A DNA stretch of 64,000 nt from Paraescarpia echinospica. Its lineage: Eukaryota; Annelida; Polychaeta; Sabellida; Siboglinidae. The DNA lies in NCBI GenBank assembly GCA_020002185.1, contig CM034538.1:68979683-69043682 (forward strand), read 5' to 3'. Below, one piece after another: positions 29,378 through 40,793 of the stretch. Position 1 is the stretch's first letter, and each line of letters starts with the position of its first letter. The position numbers and the translations under genes were made by a program. The notes under the pieces were generated by a model. It was not told the DNA's origin. It saw nothing but the letters and a program-made list of their open reading frames with translations, and did not search any database.

Positions 29378-32300
29378 TGTAGCTTGATATCAGTCTAGCC
29401 TTCGTGAAGATTTGTAACATGCAGGACATCAATTTGGGGTAAGACCACATTACTGATCCGTCCGCGCAAAGAGTGCACTTGAAAATACCGTTATGGTGTG
29501 ATATGCGTGGATTTTCTTCGATCACTTTGTGATGGGACACGTTTGTTTCGAGAATACTGGCAGTACTACTGCATTAGACAAGATAAAACATCAAATGGGA
29601 ATGAGTTTTCACACCTATAACTTACGTTCTATTTTTTTTTTAACTTACGTGACGGAGCTGAAAGGGTAACATACATTCCCTTTTGCGGTTAATCTAGTTA
29701 TATGTGTAGCTTGATATCAGTCTAACCTTCGTGAAGATTTGTAATATGCACGACATCAATTTGGGGTAAGACCGCATTACTGATCCGTCCGAGCAAAGGG
29801 TGCACTTGAAAATACCGTTTTGGTGTGATATGCGTGAATTTGTTTCGATCACTTTGTGATGGGACACGTTTGTTTCGAGAATACTGAATTTACTACTGCA
29901 TTAGATAAGATAAAACATCAAATGGGAATGATGCATTAGACAAGATAAAACATCAAATGGGAATGAGTTATCACACCCATAACTTACGTACTATTTTCTT
30001 GTAACTTACGTGAAGGAGATGAAAGGGTAACATGCGTTCCCCTTTGCGGTTAATCTATTCATATGTGCAGCTAGATATGAGTCTAGCCTTCGTGAAGATT
30101 TGTAACATGCAGGACATCAATTTGGGGTAAGGCGACATTACTGATCCGTCCGCGCAAAGAGTGCACTTGAAAATACCGTTTTGGTGTGATATGCGTGAAT
30201 TTGTTTCGATCACTTTGTGATGGGACACGTTTGTTTCGAGAATACTGAATGTTCTACTGCATTAGACAAGATAAAACATTAAATGGGAATGATGCATTAG
30301 ACAAGATAAAACATAAAAAGGGAATGAGTTTTCACACCTATCACTTACGTTCTATTTTTTTGTAACTTACGTGACGGAGCTGAAAGGGTAACATACATTC
30401 CCTTTGGCGGTTAATCTAGTTATATGTGTAGCTTGATATCAGTCTAACCTTCGTGAAGATTTGTAACATGCACGACATCAATTTGGGGTAAGACCACATT
30501 ACTGATCCGTCCGAGCAAAGAGTGCACTTGAAAATACCGTTTTGGTGTGATATGCGTGAATTTGTTTCGATCACTTTGTGATGGGACACGTTTGTTTCGA
30601 GAATACTGAATGTACTACTGCATTAGACAAGATAAAACATCAAATGGGAATGAGTTTTCACACCCATAACTTACGTACTATTTTCTTGTAACTTACGTGA
30701 AGGAGATGAAAGAGTACCATACATTCCCCTTTGCGGTTAATCTATTCATATGTGCAGCTTGATATCAGTCTAGCCTTCGTGAAGATTTGTAACATGCAGG
30801 ACATCAATTTGGGGTAAGACCACATTACTGATCCGTCCGCTCAAAGAGTGCCTTTGAAAATACCGTTTCGTTGTGATATGTGTGAATTTGTTTCGATCAC
30901 TTTGTGATGGGACGCGTTTGTTTCGAGAATACTGGATGTACTGCTGCATTAGACAAGATAAAACATCAAAAGGGTATGAGTTTTCACACCTATAACTTAC
31001 GTACTCTTTTCTTGTAACTTACGTGACGGAGATGAAAGGGTAACACACATTCCCCTTTGCGGTTAATCTAGTTATATGTGTAGCTTTATATCAGTCTAAC
31101 CTTCGTGAAGATTTGTAACATGCAGGACATCAATTTGGGGTAAGACCACATTACTGATCCGTCCGCGCAAAGAGTGCACTTGAAAATACCGTTTTGGTGT
31201 GATATGCGTGAATTTGTTTCTATCACTTTGTGATGGGACACGTTTGTTTCGAGAATACTGAATGTACTACTGCATTAGACAAGATAAAACATCAAATGGG
31301 AATGAGTTTTCACACCAAATAACTTACGTACTATTTTCTTGTAACTTACGTGACGGAGATGAAAGGGTAACATACATTCCCCTTTGCGGTTAATCTAGTT
31401 ACATATGTAGGTTGATATCAGTCTAACCTTCTTGAAGATTTGTAACATGCAGGACATCAATTTGGGGTAAGACCACATTACTGATCCGTCCGCGCAAAGA
31501 GTGCACTTGAAAATACCGTTTTGGTGTGATATGCGTGAATTTTTTCGATCACTTTGTGATGGGACACGTTTGTTTCGAGAATACTGGATGTACTACTGCA
31601 TTAGACAAGATAAAACATCAAATGGGAATGAGTTTTCACACCTATAACTTACGTACTATTTTCTTGTAACTTACGTGACGGAGATGAAAGGGTAACATAC
31701 ATTCCCCTTTGCGGTTAATCTAGTTATATGTGTAGCTTGATATCAGTCTAACCTTCGTGAAGATTTGTAACATGCAGGACATCAATTTGGGGTAAGACCA
31801 CATTACTGATCCGTCCGCGCAAAGAGTGCACTTGAAAATACCGTTTTGGTGTGATATGCGTGAATTTGTTTCGATCACTTTGTGATGGGACACGTTTGTT
31901 TCGAGAATACTGAATGTACTACTGCATTAGACAAGATAAAACATCAAATGGGAATGAGTTTTCACACCTATAACTTACGTACTATTTTCTTGTAACTTAC
32001 GTGACGGAGATGAAAGGGTAACATACATTCCCCTTTACGGTTAATCTAGTTATATGTGTAGCTTGATATCAGTCTAGCCTTCGTGAAGATTTGTAACATG
32101 CAGGACATCAATTTGGGGTAAGACCACATTACTGATCCGTCCGCGCAAAGAGTGCACTTGAAAATACCGTTATGGTGTGATATGCGTGGATTTTCTTCGA
32201 TCACTTTGTGATGGGACACGTTTGTTTCGAGAATACTGGCAGTACTACTGCATTAGACAAGATAAAACATCAAATGGGAATGAGTTTTCACACCTATAAC

Positions 32301-35300
32301 TTACGTTCTATTTTTTTTTAACTTACGTGACGGAGCTGAAAGGGTAACATACATTCCCTTTTGCGGTTAATCTAGTTATATGTGTAGCTTGATATCAGTC
32401 TAACCTTCGTGAAGATTTGTAACATGCACGACATCAATTTGGGGTAAGACCGCATTACTGATCCGTCCGAGCAAAGAGTGCACTTGAAAATACCGTTTTG
32501 GTGTGATATGCGTGAATTTGTTTCGATCACTTTGTGATGGGACACGTTTGTTTCGAGAATACTGAATTTACTACTGCATTAGACAAGATAAAACATCAAA
32601 TGGGAATGATGCATTAGACAAGATAAAACATCAAATGGGAATGAGTTTTCACACCCATAACTTACGTACTATTTTCTTGTAACTTACGTGAAGGAGATGA
32701 AAGGGTAACATACATTCCCCTTTGCGGTTAATCTATTCATATGTGCAGCTAGATATCAGTCTAGCCTTCGTGAAGATTTGTAACATGCAGGACATCAATT
32801 TGGGGTAAGGCGACATTACTGATCCGTCCGCGCAAAGAGTGCACTTGAAAATACCGTTTTGGTGTGATATGCGTGAATTTGTTTCGATCACTTTGTGATG
32901 GGACACGTTTGTTTCGAGAATACTGGATGTACTACTGCATTAGACAAGATAAAACATCAAAAGGGAATGAGTTTTCACACCTATAACTTACGTTCTATTT
33001 TTTTGTAACTTACGTGACGGAGCTGAAAGGGTAACATACATTCCCTTTGGTGGTTATTCTAGTTATATGTGTAGCTTGATATCAGTCTAACCTTCGTGAA
33101 GATTTGTAACATGCACGACATCAATTTGGGGTAAGACCACATTACTGATCCGTCCGAGCAAAGAGTGCACTTGAAAATACCGTTTTGGTGTGATATGCGT
33201 GAATTTGTTTCGATCACTTTGTGATGGGACACGTTTGTTTCGAGAATACTGAATGTTCTACTGCATTAGACAAGATAAAACATCAAATGGGAATGAGTTT
33301 TCACACCCATAACTTACGTACTATTTTCTTGTAACTTACGTGAAGGAGATGAAAGAGTAACATACATTCCCCTTTGCGGTTAATCTATTCATATGTGCAG
33401 CTTGATATCAGTCTAGCCTTCGTGAAGATTTGTAACATGCAGGACATCAATTTGGGGTAAGACCACATTACTGATCCGTCCACTCAAAGAGTGCCCTTGA
33501 AAATACCGTTTTGTTGTGATATGTGTGAATTTGTTTCGATCACTTTGTGATGGGACGCGTTTGTTTTGAGAATACTGGATGTACTGCTGCATTAGACAAG
33601 ATAAAACATCAAAAGGGAATGAGTTTTCACACCTATAACTTATGTTCTATTTTTTTTTAACTTACGTGACGGAGCTGAAAGGGTAACATACATTCCCTTT
33701 TGCGGTTAATCTAGTTATATGTGTAGCTTGATATCAGTCTAACCTTCGTGAAGATTTGTAACATGCACGACATCAATTTGGGGTAAGACCACATTACTGA
33801 TCCGTCCGAGCAAAGAGTGCACTTGAAAATACCGTTTTGGTGTGATATGCGTGAATTTGTTTCGATCACTTTGTGATGGGACACGTTTGTTTCGAGAATA
33901 CTGAATGTACTACTGCATTAGACAAGATAAAACATCAAATGGGAATGAGTTTTCACACCCATAACTTACGTACTATTTTCTTGTAACTTACGTGAAGGAG
34001 ATGAAAGAGTAACATACATTCCCCTTTGCGGTTAATCTATTCATATGTGCAGCTTGATATCAGTCTAGCCTTCGTGAAGATTTGTAACATGCAGGACATC
34101 AATTTGGGGTAAGACCACATTACTGATCCGTCCGCTCAAAGAGTGCCCTTGAAAATACCGTTTTGTTGTGATATGCGTGAATTTGTTTCGATCACTTTGT
34201 GATGGGACACGTTTGTTTCGAGAATACTGGATGTACTGCTGCATTAGACAAGATAAAACATCAAAAGGGAATGAGTTTTCACACCTATAACTTACGTTTT
34301 ATTTTTTTTTAACTTACGTGACGGAGCTGAAAGGGTAACATACATTCCCTTTTGCGGTTAATCTAGTTATATGTGTAGCTTGATATCAGTCTAGCCTTCG
34401 TGAAGATTTGTAACATGCAGGACATCAATTTGGGGTAAGACCACATTACTGATCCGTCCGCGCAAAGAGTGCACTTGAAAATACCGTTATGGTGTGATAT
34501 GCGTGGATTTTCTTCGATCACTTTGTGATGGGACACGTTTGTTTCGAGAATACTGGCAGTACTACTGCATTAGACAAGATAAAACATCAAATGGGAATGA
34601 GTTTTCACACCTATAACTTACGTACTATTTTCTTGTAACTTACGTGACGGAGATGAAAGGGTAACATACATTCCCCTTTACGATTAATCTAGTTATATGT
34701 GTAGCTTGATATCAGTCTAGCCTTCGTGAAGATTTGTAACATGCAGGACATCAATTTGGGGTAAGACCACATTACTGATCCGTCCGAGCAAAGAGTGCAC
34801 TTGAAAATACCGTTTTGGTGTGATATGCGTGAATTTGTTTCGATCACTTTGTGATGGGACACGTTTGTTTCGAGAATACTGAATGTACTACTGCATTAGA
34901 CAAGATAAAACATCAAATGGGAATGAGTTTTCACACCCATAACTTACGTACTATTTTCTTGTAACTTACGTGAAGGAGATGAAAGGGTAACATACATTCC
35001 CCTTTGCGGTTAATCTATTCATATGTGCAGCTAGATATCAATCTATCCTTCGTGAAAATTTGTAACATGCAGGACATCAATTTGGGGTAAGACCACATTA
35101 CTGATCCGTCCGCGCAAAGAGTGCACTTGAAAATACCGTTAAGGTGTGATATGCGTGAATTTGTTTCGATCACTTTGTGATGGGACACGTTTGTTTCGAG
35201 AATACTGAATGTACTACTGCATTAGACAAGATAAAACATCAATTGGGAATGAGTTTTCACACCAATAACTTACGAACTATGTTCTTGTAACTTACGTGAC

Positions 35301-35335
35301 GGAGATGAAAGGGTAACATACATTCCCCTTTGCGG
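29378..35335. repeat. ~327-bp satellite, about 18 units
   Basis: Units begin near TGTAGCTTGATATCAGTCTA and start at about 29378, 29705, 30064, 30427 and so on to about 35027. Most are 325-328 bp; a few are about 360 bp because a 34-bp GATGCATTAGACAAGATAAA segment is duplicated (29704-30426 and 32384-32745). Each unit holds two ACTTACGT boxes about 20 bp apart. The set of variants in the units from 29378 recurs from 32058, a 2.68-kb higher-order step, and partly again from 34374. No ORF of note. The array ends sharply at 35335, inside a LINE. Confidence 0.97.
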
Positions 35336-35359
35336 TATAGGGTTGTTGTTTTGATGATA

Positions 35360-35946
35360 TTACACAGATGACAGGACCATTGTAAATTCATTGATAAATT
35401 CGTTATAGTTTTCAGTTAAAGGCCTTGGTGGTCGGTATATATTTCCTATAGTGACTGTCTGCGATAAGCCTCCTCCATTTACTTGTTTTATTTGTCCCTC
35501 CCATTGTTCATACATATTTAGTTTTATCTTTACTTCATAATCAAAGTGTTTATCTATATATATTAATAAATGCTGCAACTTTTTCCTTGGGATATACAGT
35601 CATAGCCATTTAATTGAATTAGTGATAAGTCATCATTATCAGATAACCAGCTCTCTTGGAGACATATTATGCTAAATTTAAAATTTAAGGAAGACAAGTC
35701 ATTTACAAATGCTTCGAGCTCACTAAGCTTTGCTATAATGGACTGTATATTTGAGCTTAGGATACTGAAATGTTTATTATTGTTTTGAACTAACAAATTT
35801 AATTTGTCAAAATCATAATATGACGATCTGCGTATTGTTGGCAAATCGTTATTTTCATCAACAGTGTTACTGATGTTTAGAATATTATTTAGACAATTAT
35901 TTGTAATACCACCTGTAAATTGGAGAAAAGTTTCGTCAGTTATCAT
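35360..35946 (-). pseudogene. LINE ORF2 fragment: APE-type endonuclease
   Basis: The upstream frame (35946 to 35563) carries FSILSSNIQSI, then FSIICLQESWLS. The other frame (35578 to 35360) carries KIKLNMYEQWEGQ and TIGNIYRPPRPL. SxNxxS, LQExW and the IYRPP motif mark the exonuclease-endonuclease-phosphatase domain of non-LTR elements; LQE contains the metal-binding glutamate. The two parts are out of frame near 35570, so the copy is dead. The domain is cut at about two thirds of its length by the satellite border. Confidence 0.8.
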
Positions 35947-36289
35947 TTCAGTGTATTTTAAATTTTAATGAGATCAGCATATTTTCAATGTGCAGTAATG
36001 TTTCAGTAAGAGTGTGTGCCTTTAGTGTTTGAGTTACTAGATTTTGTTTAATAATATTTGCATTTTGTTCATGTAAAGCTAAAGCAGTGCATGATAAGTA
36101 GCTGCTTAAAGTGTCAGAAATAGAAAAAAAACAGATTATGTTTAGAAAAAAATGAAGGAAAAAAAAGGCGATGTAATAGAAAAAAGTCAGGACCATTTGA
36201 CAAGATGGCCCGAGAAAGAAAGAAAAACTTCAGAATACAACTGTATTTCTAGTGGTAGGAGCTACTGCATTCTACTGCATTCTACTGCA

Positions 36290-36860
36290 TTCTAACCAAC
36301 ACATTTCCAACATATATAAATGCAAAAAATGCTAAAAGGTTATTATATTATAACAAATAAAAAAGTAATGTGTGGAAAATAAATAAACATTAAACAAAAA
36401 ACGAATCACAAGTCACGACACAAGTGAGTGACAAATTGCACTAAGAGATTTAAAAAATGATTTAGAGAATACTGCAAATAGCAAAACAAGATATTGAAAG
36501 TAAACGTACGTTAATACAAAAGCAAGGTACCCTTTAACTAACTTTTTTTACATACATATAGTTCCTATAGCTGACATTGCAAATCCAATCTAATGCATTT
36601 TATCCAACGCATTTCCAATATATAAATGCATAGGTTATTTTAGTATAACAAATAAAAAGTCGTGTGGAAAATAAAGAAGCATTAAACAGAAAACGGATCA
36701 CAAGTCAGGACACAAGTGAGTAATAAACTGCACTAAGATATATTAAAAAAAAGTTGATATACGGAACACTGCAAATAGCAAAACAAGATATTAAAGAAGA
36801 AAAAAACCTACGTTAATAGAAAAACAGGTACCTTTTAACCAACTTATTTACATACGTACA
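36290..36860. repeat. ~300-bp imperfect direct duplication in the LINE spacer
   Basis: Two AT-rich copies (about 36290-36560 and 36590-36860) share CCAACNCATTTCCAA, GTGTGGAAAATAAA, ATCACAAGTCA(C/G)GACACAAG, GCAAATAGCAAAACAAGATA and a final TTTACATAC(A/G)TA block. They differ by small indels. They lie between ORF1 and ORF2 of LINE copy A. Confidence 0.8.
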
Positions 36861-36980
36861 GTTCATATAGAAGACATTGCCAATCGCAGAACTAGATTTC
36901 GTGTCAGTCAGAAATGTCACGTGAGCAACAACTAATTGTTCACATCATTATCACCGACATTTGGTGCTATGCCTTGCTTG

Positions 36981-37702
36981 TCATTGGTACTTGTCCAGCT
37001 CATTCGAGGTGTAAATCCTGTGAATCATGTTGTTGACATCCTTGATTACAATGTTCCCATTGTAAGTCCAACAGTCTCTGATTTTGTTAGCGTTTTTCAA
37101 CACTCTTGTTGCGTAAGCCAACTTTGAGCGCATTATTGTCAAATCTTCATTTATGAATATCTTCAAACTTCGCTCGGCTACTCGTTCGTTCTTTTGTTTA
37201 AGTGAAGCTCTTGACTGAAACACTCTGTCGCGTGTCTTCTCCGATTGGAAGCGTACGATTACGGGTCGCGGCCGGATGGAGGTGTCCGTTTTGCGACCAA
37301 TTCTGTGTACCGGTTCAAAGTCGCTGGGCAATACAGCAGGACTGATTTTCATGTGCTCGTTGCAAATTTCGATGAGCTTTGACTCAAGGTCCTCCCCATG
37401 ACCTGTCTCCTCGATGCCACTAAAACGTAGGTTTGTCCTACGGCCATATTGTTCATTGTCATCAATTTGGTTCTGGAGATGAGTAACCTTACCTTCAAGC
37501 AGTGCAATTTTATTGTTTTTTGCTGTTGGAAGATTTTAAACGTTTGTGTCAATTCACGAATCTCTTTGGCGAGTTCATCCGGAAAGAGAACCTGTTTCAT
37601 TTTGTTCAGCACTGCTGAATCGTAGAGGGCTGCAATTAGTCTTAGAACCAACTGATCTTCTTGGTTGTCCTCGACATTGCTTGATCTATGCGACTTTGGC
37701 AT
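36981..37702 (-). pseudogene. LINE ORF1 (coiled coil plus RRM-like), frameshifted
   Basis: A start at 37702 gives MPKSHRSSNVED, then a heptad-like segment. Near 37510 the frame shifts and continues as NKIALLEGKVTHLQNQIDD, EQYGRRTNLRFSGIEE, and, in the downstream frame from 37352, VHRIGRK, RPRPVIVRF and a basic C terminus with stop at 36981. The order coiled coil, Q-Y-x-R-R-x-x-L-x-F-x-G-I, H-R-I/L-G, R-P-x-I-V-R/K-F is that of L1-like and FP-like ORF1 proteins, RNA chaperones of the retrotransposon particle. One frameshift makes this a pseudogene. It shares its architecture, but not close identity, with the ORF at 38786-39577. Confidence 0.8.
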
Positions 37703-38099
37703 GTTGTAAGCCAACTTGCAAACGCAGGCACGCGGAACACAATAACAAGTGGGTGTCTGCAGTTCCACTGTCCGGCGTTGTTTGCCAGTGCCAGACGTTA
37801 TTACGTAATGCACCCTGCTACACAGGCAGGCACTGACACTGAGGCGTAATGTGCGTCGATTTCAGGCTTAAGTTATGGAACTAATAGTAGCTAAGCAACC
37901 TCTATCTAGCACTTTCACAAAGTCCGAAAAGTTCATCGTGCTCTATCTCCTTCGGTCAGTCACCCACCTTGAAAACCTCCACCCTCCAACTATTCTATGC
38001 TCGGGACACACCAGAATACACGTCTATCTCCGTGCAGCCATCTTGTCCTGAATATTGACCGTATATCAATATACATCGATGCACACCATATAGCTGTAG

Positions 38100-38785
38100 A
38101 CTAAAATGATATGAAATTGCACTATTTAAATAAAACGTCATTTCATGTGGAGCAGTTCGTAGTGGCAGCACGCTATTTATGAAATATTACGCCACATTAA
38201 TATACTCATCACCGAATGCTGAAACTAAACAGGTATAATGGAAACATAGACAAGGCAGTGTGTCACGTTGAAATACCGCATATAAAAGTGAACAAGCATA
38301 TAGATATAAACAAAGTGTGGTGATACTATTTACATTAATCAACATTATATTTGTAACAGTTTGCACAAGAATTAGAATCGGCAGGTGGAGAACATATATT
38401 AAAAATATATATGCTAAGGAGACCATTAGAGATACAGAAGAGCTCAACGATAGCATTTTGTAAAACAGCCTATGCCGTTGCGTTAATCTAGATAAAATGT
38501 GTTTGGATACAGTGTTATTTCGATAGTTACAAAAGAATAAAATAACAGGGATCATGCTATTTAACGATAACCTGTGCCTTGGCATTAAACTAGACAAAGA
38601 GTGCTTAGTCAACACGTTACAGAGGAACAAAACAAGCAAAAAACAAAACAAAAAACCCCACACAAAAAACAGGATGAATAGGCATATTAATAATGCTAAA
38701 GCACGGTGGCAGAATGCCTACGGCTTGCATACACATTGCCATGTTATTATACATTACACCAGTCGTTGTTCGTTTCGGGAGTCAC
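38100..38785 (-). other. 3' spacer of LINE copy B, no gene
   Basis: AT-rich sequence downstream of the open ORF1. It contains two related blocks, CCTATGCCGTTGCGTTAATC (about 38469) and CCTGTGCCTTGGCATTAAAC (about 38572), each followed by TAGA(T/C)AAA, suggesting an internal tandem duplication of about 100 bp like that in the spacer of copy A. The 158-residue minus-strand ORF here is AT-rich and has no family features. Confidence 0.5.
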
Positions 38786-39577
38786 TTAGCGTTCAAGTTG
38801 TTTGAGTTCGCGCTCGGTGATAATGTTTACCTTGCGTCCAGATGATAGTAGACACACAATGCGACCGTCCATAGTCCATTTTGCTTGCACCCCGGCCGCA
38901 GATCGCGCTTTCGTCAGCAACACACTGCGTCTTTTTGATAAGTTCTCAGTTATGACATTTTTTGTTCCTTTCAGTTTTCGTTTTGCTGCGAAGATCTGTT
39001 GTCGCTGTTCGTATCGCGCGAACTTCACAATGATCGGGCGTGGTTTATCGCTTTGTGATTTTCCCAGTCGATGGCTGCGGTCGATGCTTTTGTAGTCTAG
39101 CGTGACCCCTAGCGACTTGCTGCACAGGTCGATCATCGCGTTGGTCGTCGTCTCCTTTTGTTGTTCAGGGATGCCATGAAAAAGGAGGCAACTGCGCCGG
39201 CTGTACTGCTCCAAGTCGTCTAGCTTGTCAGCCAACGCCACATTTGCCTGTTCGAGCCTGCGTATTTTATTATCAACTGCAGTTATTGTTGTTTTGGTCA
39301 TGTCCATGCAGCATGCTTGGTACAACTCTTCCTTGATTTTGTTGAAGTTGTCAGAGTTTAAGATTGACGTGACGAGAATGTCAATGAAAGTTGGCGTTTT
39401 TAGAAGTTCTTTGATTATTGTTTCACTGATTGACGTGACGATTGTCTGGATGGTAGTGCCATCCTTCAGGAGATCTAGCAGGGCTTTTTTCATTGAGAAA
39501 TCCTCTTGTGGTCGCGGGCTTTCACACATGCCGTCGACACCGAGCTCACCCGTCTTGGCGCGCGTTCGTTGTGACAT
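38786..39577 (-). CDS. LINE ORF1 protein, open (copy B)
   Basis: An uninterrupted frame gives 263 residues from MSQRTRAKTGEL at 39577; an in-frame ATG five codons upstream at 39592 is possible. The N-terminal third is helical, followed by a coiled coil ending LADKLDDLEQYSRRSCLLFHG, then DRSHRLGKSQSDKPRPIIVKF, an RRM-like nucleic-acid binding part, and a basic C terminus ending RELKQLER. This is the ORF1 architecture of L1-like and related non-LTR elements, which bind their own RNA and act as chaperones in target-primed reverse transcription. No ORF2 follows on this strand before copy A, so the element is not autonomous, although ORF1 itself has no stop or frameshift. Confidence 0.8.
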   Translation of the reverse strand: MSQRTRAKTGELGVDGMCESPRPQEDFSMKKALLDLLKDGTTIQTIVTSISETIIKELLKTPTFIDILVTSILNSDNFNKIKEELYQACCMDMTKTTITAVDNKIRRLEQANVALADKLDDLEQYSRRSCLLFHGIPEQQKETTTNAMIDLCSKSLGVTLDYKSIDRSHRLGKSQSDKPRPIIVKFARYEQRQQIFAAKRKLKGTKNVITENLSKRRSVLLTKARSAAGVQAKWTMDGRIVCLLSSGRKVNIITERELKQLER

Positions 39578-39674
39578 TGTACTGCGCAACATGCGTTCCA
39601 GATAGGTGGCCGGGCGTGACTGATTACCTGGCAGGTTGTGCGCACCAGAATATGGATGCTGTTGTTGATTTCAG

Positions 39675-39775
39675 AACTGGGAGAAAAGGAAGTCTTGAGA
39701 TCGACGGATTCAGCTTTGTAGAGGGAGAATCTGGAGTACTACTCATGCTGAACACACACGACAACTTGTACATTG
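39675..39775 (+). CDS. Isolated laminin-G domain exon
   Basis: A 101-bp plus-strand exon has an acceptor TTGTTGATTTCAG ending at 39674 and a donor G/GTAAGTC at 39776. It translates as TGRKGSLEIDGFSF, VEGESG and LMLNTHDNLYIG. The pattern R-x-G-x-L-x-I/V-D-G, then V-x-G-x-S/E, then LN-x-x-x-x-L-Y-I-G is the core of laminin-G domains in agrin, perlecan, laminin alpha, neurexin and slit, extracellular proteins that bind dystroglycan or heparan sulfate. The exon starts in phase 2 and carries only the middle of the roughly 180-residue fold. No other laminin-G exon is visible nearby, so it is either one exon of a gene with very long introns or an orphan copy. The exact parent is not determinable. 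Confidence 0.7.
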
Positions 39776-39939
39776 GTAAGTCTCACAAATATCTTGTACT
39801 TAAAAATGTAACATGGAACAATCATAGAAAACATGCATGGCATTGCATACAACTGTCCCATGTTATGCAATCTTCATCAAATGTCTCATGTAAATACTTC
39901 TTGAAACCGTCTCTTGCGTGTATTACCACTTTTATTACT

Positions 39940-40290
39940 GGCATTTCAATGTGTATCTATAGGAAAATTTCAGTTTTTAATACAATGCTTTAACTAGACA
40001 AAAAGGTTACTGAATATTGAATGTTGACAGGAGAACAACACCCACCTGCGGCCCAATGTGTATCTAAAAGGAAATTTATGTTTATAATGCAATATTTTAA
40101 ATGGACAATAAGGTTTTTGAATCTTGAATGTTGACAGGAGAACAATACCCACCTGCAGCCCAATGTGTATCTAAAGGGAAATTTGTTTCTAATGCAGTGT
40201 TTTAATTGGACAATAAAGTTATTGAATCTTGAATGTTGACAGTTATAGGAAAAGAAGATGAGCCAATAGCACCCACCTGCAGCCCAGCGA
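39940..40290. repeat. ~107-bp tandem repeat copying a splice donor
   Basis: Three units contain CAATGTGTATCTAAA, a TGAATGTTGACAGGAGAACA block and CACCCACCTGC(A/G)GCCC, at about 40040, 40147 and 40270 for the last block. On the minus strand this block reads GGGCTGCAGGTGGGT, which is the 3' end of the SART3-like exon with its splice donor. The intron start appears to have been amplified together with the donor. Confidence 0.8.
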
Positions 40291-40460
40291 GGACGGCTGT
40301 TTCAAACTCATGGTAAGTTTCCCAGATCTGGGCGCCTTTATTCGGGTGGAGACCCACAGCTGTGATGGAATGCTCAAACACAGTGCAGATCTTCTGTATA
40401 TTGTCTGTCTCAGCCATGTCCCTGATGGAATACTGCATGTACTCCAGCCATATCCCACAG
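40277..40460 (-). pseudogene. SART3-like HAT-repeat exon (third of three)
   Basis: The minus-strand exon has an acceptor GGTGCTTATAG before 40460 and a donor GCTGCAG/GTGGGT after 40277. It encodes IWLEYMQYSIRDM, then ICTVFEHSITAVGLHPNKG and IWETYHEFETAVLAGLQ. This matches the half-a-TPR (HAT) repeats near the N terminus of SART3, the U4/U6 snRNP recycling factor, where animals have IWLEYxQYS, FERALSSVGLH and LWEAYREFESA at the same spacing. The exon itself is open and ends in phase 0. Joining it to the preceding exon through the strong donor there puts it out of frame, hence the pseudogene call. A functional gene with the alternative donor cannot be excluded. Confidence 0.7.
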
Positions 40461-40793
40461 CTATAAGCACCAACACATGTTGACTAGGCTAGCAATGCCG
40501 ATCACAATTTGTTTCATACGAGAAATTGTCTACATATTCAGCAAATTACAGGTATGTAGCTTACAGACTTCTGAAGTTAAATACACACAAAAAAGCAGGT
40601 CAAATTACCAAGTGCGATTTCAGTGCTTACCCTTGTTCAACATTACAGATACACATTGCACTTAAATGCTTAGTATTTTTTCAAAAGTACTTAAATAAAA
40701 TCTATTGGTCATTGGTTGACTTGAGTAAATTCTAAGACCCTGATGTTTTACCATTGGCTGATTTCACACAGAGTGCCCAGCCCTATTACTCAC

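Larger units (their letters stand above)
35336..38060 (-). mobile_element. Non-LTR retrotransposon copy A, 3' part lost
   Basis: On the minus strand the order is a 5' leader (about 38060 to 37703) with a GACAAGATGGCTGC box near 38036-38050, a decayed ORF1 (37702-36981), a spacer with an internal duplication, and the N-terminal endonuclease part of ORF2 (about 35946-35360). The satellite begins exactly where ORF2 stops, so the reverse transcriptase half and the 3' end are missing. AAGATGGC is the YY1 core, which is used in the 5' UTR of some LINEs; its role here is inferred. ORF1 plus an APE-type endonuclease at the start of ORF2 fits the L1, CR1/L2 and Jockey groups. Confidence 0.75.

Noticed and set aside
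28242..29540. ORFs of 342-432 codons on both strands
   Set aside because: They exist only because N is not read as a stop; they span the assembly gap.
39225..39993. Plus-strand ORFs of 126 and 166 codons
   Set aside because: They are antisense to the LINE ORF1; only the short laminin-G part at 39675-39775 is retained.
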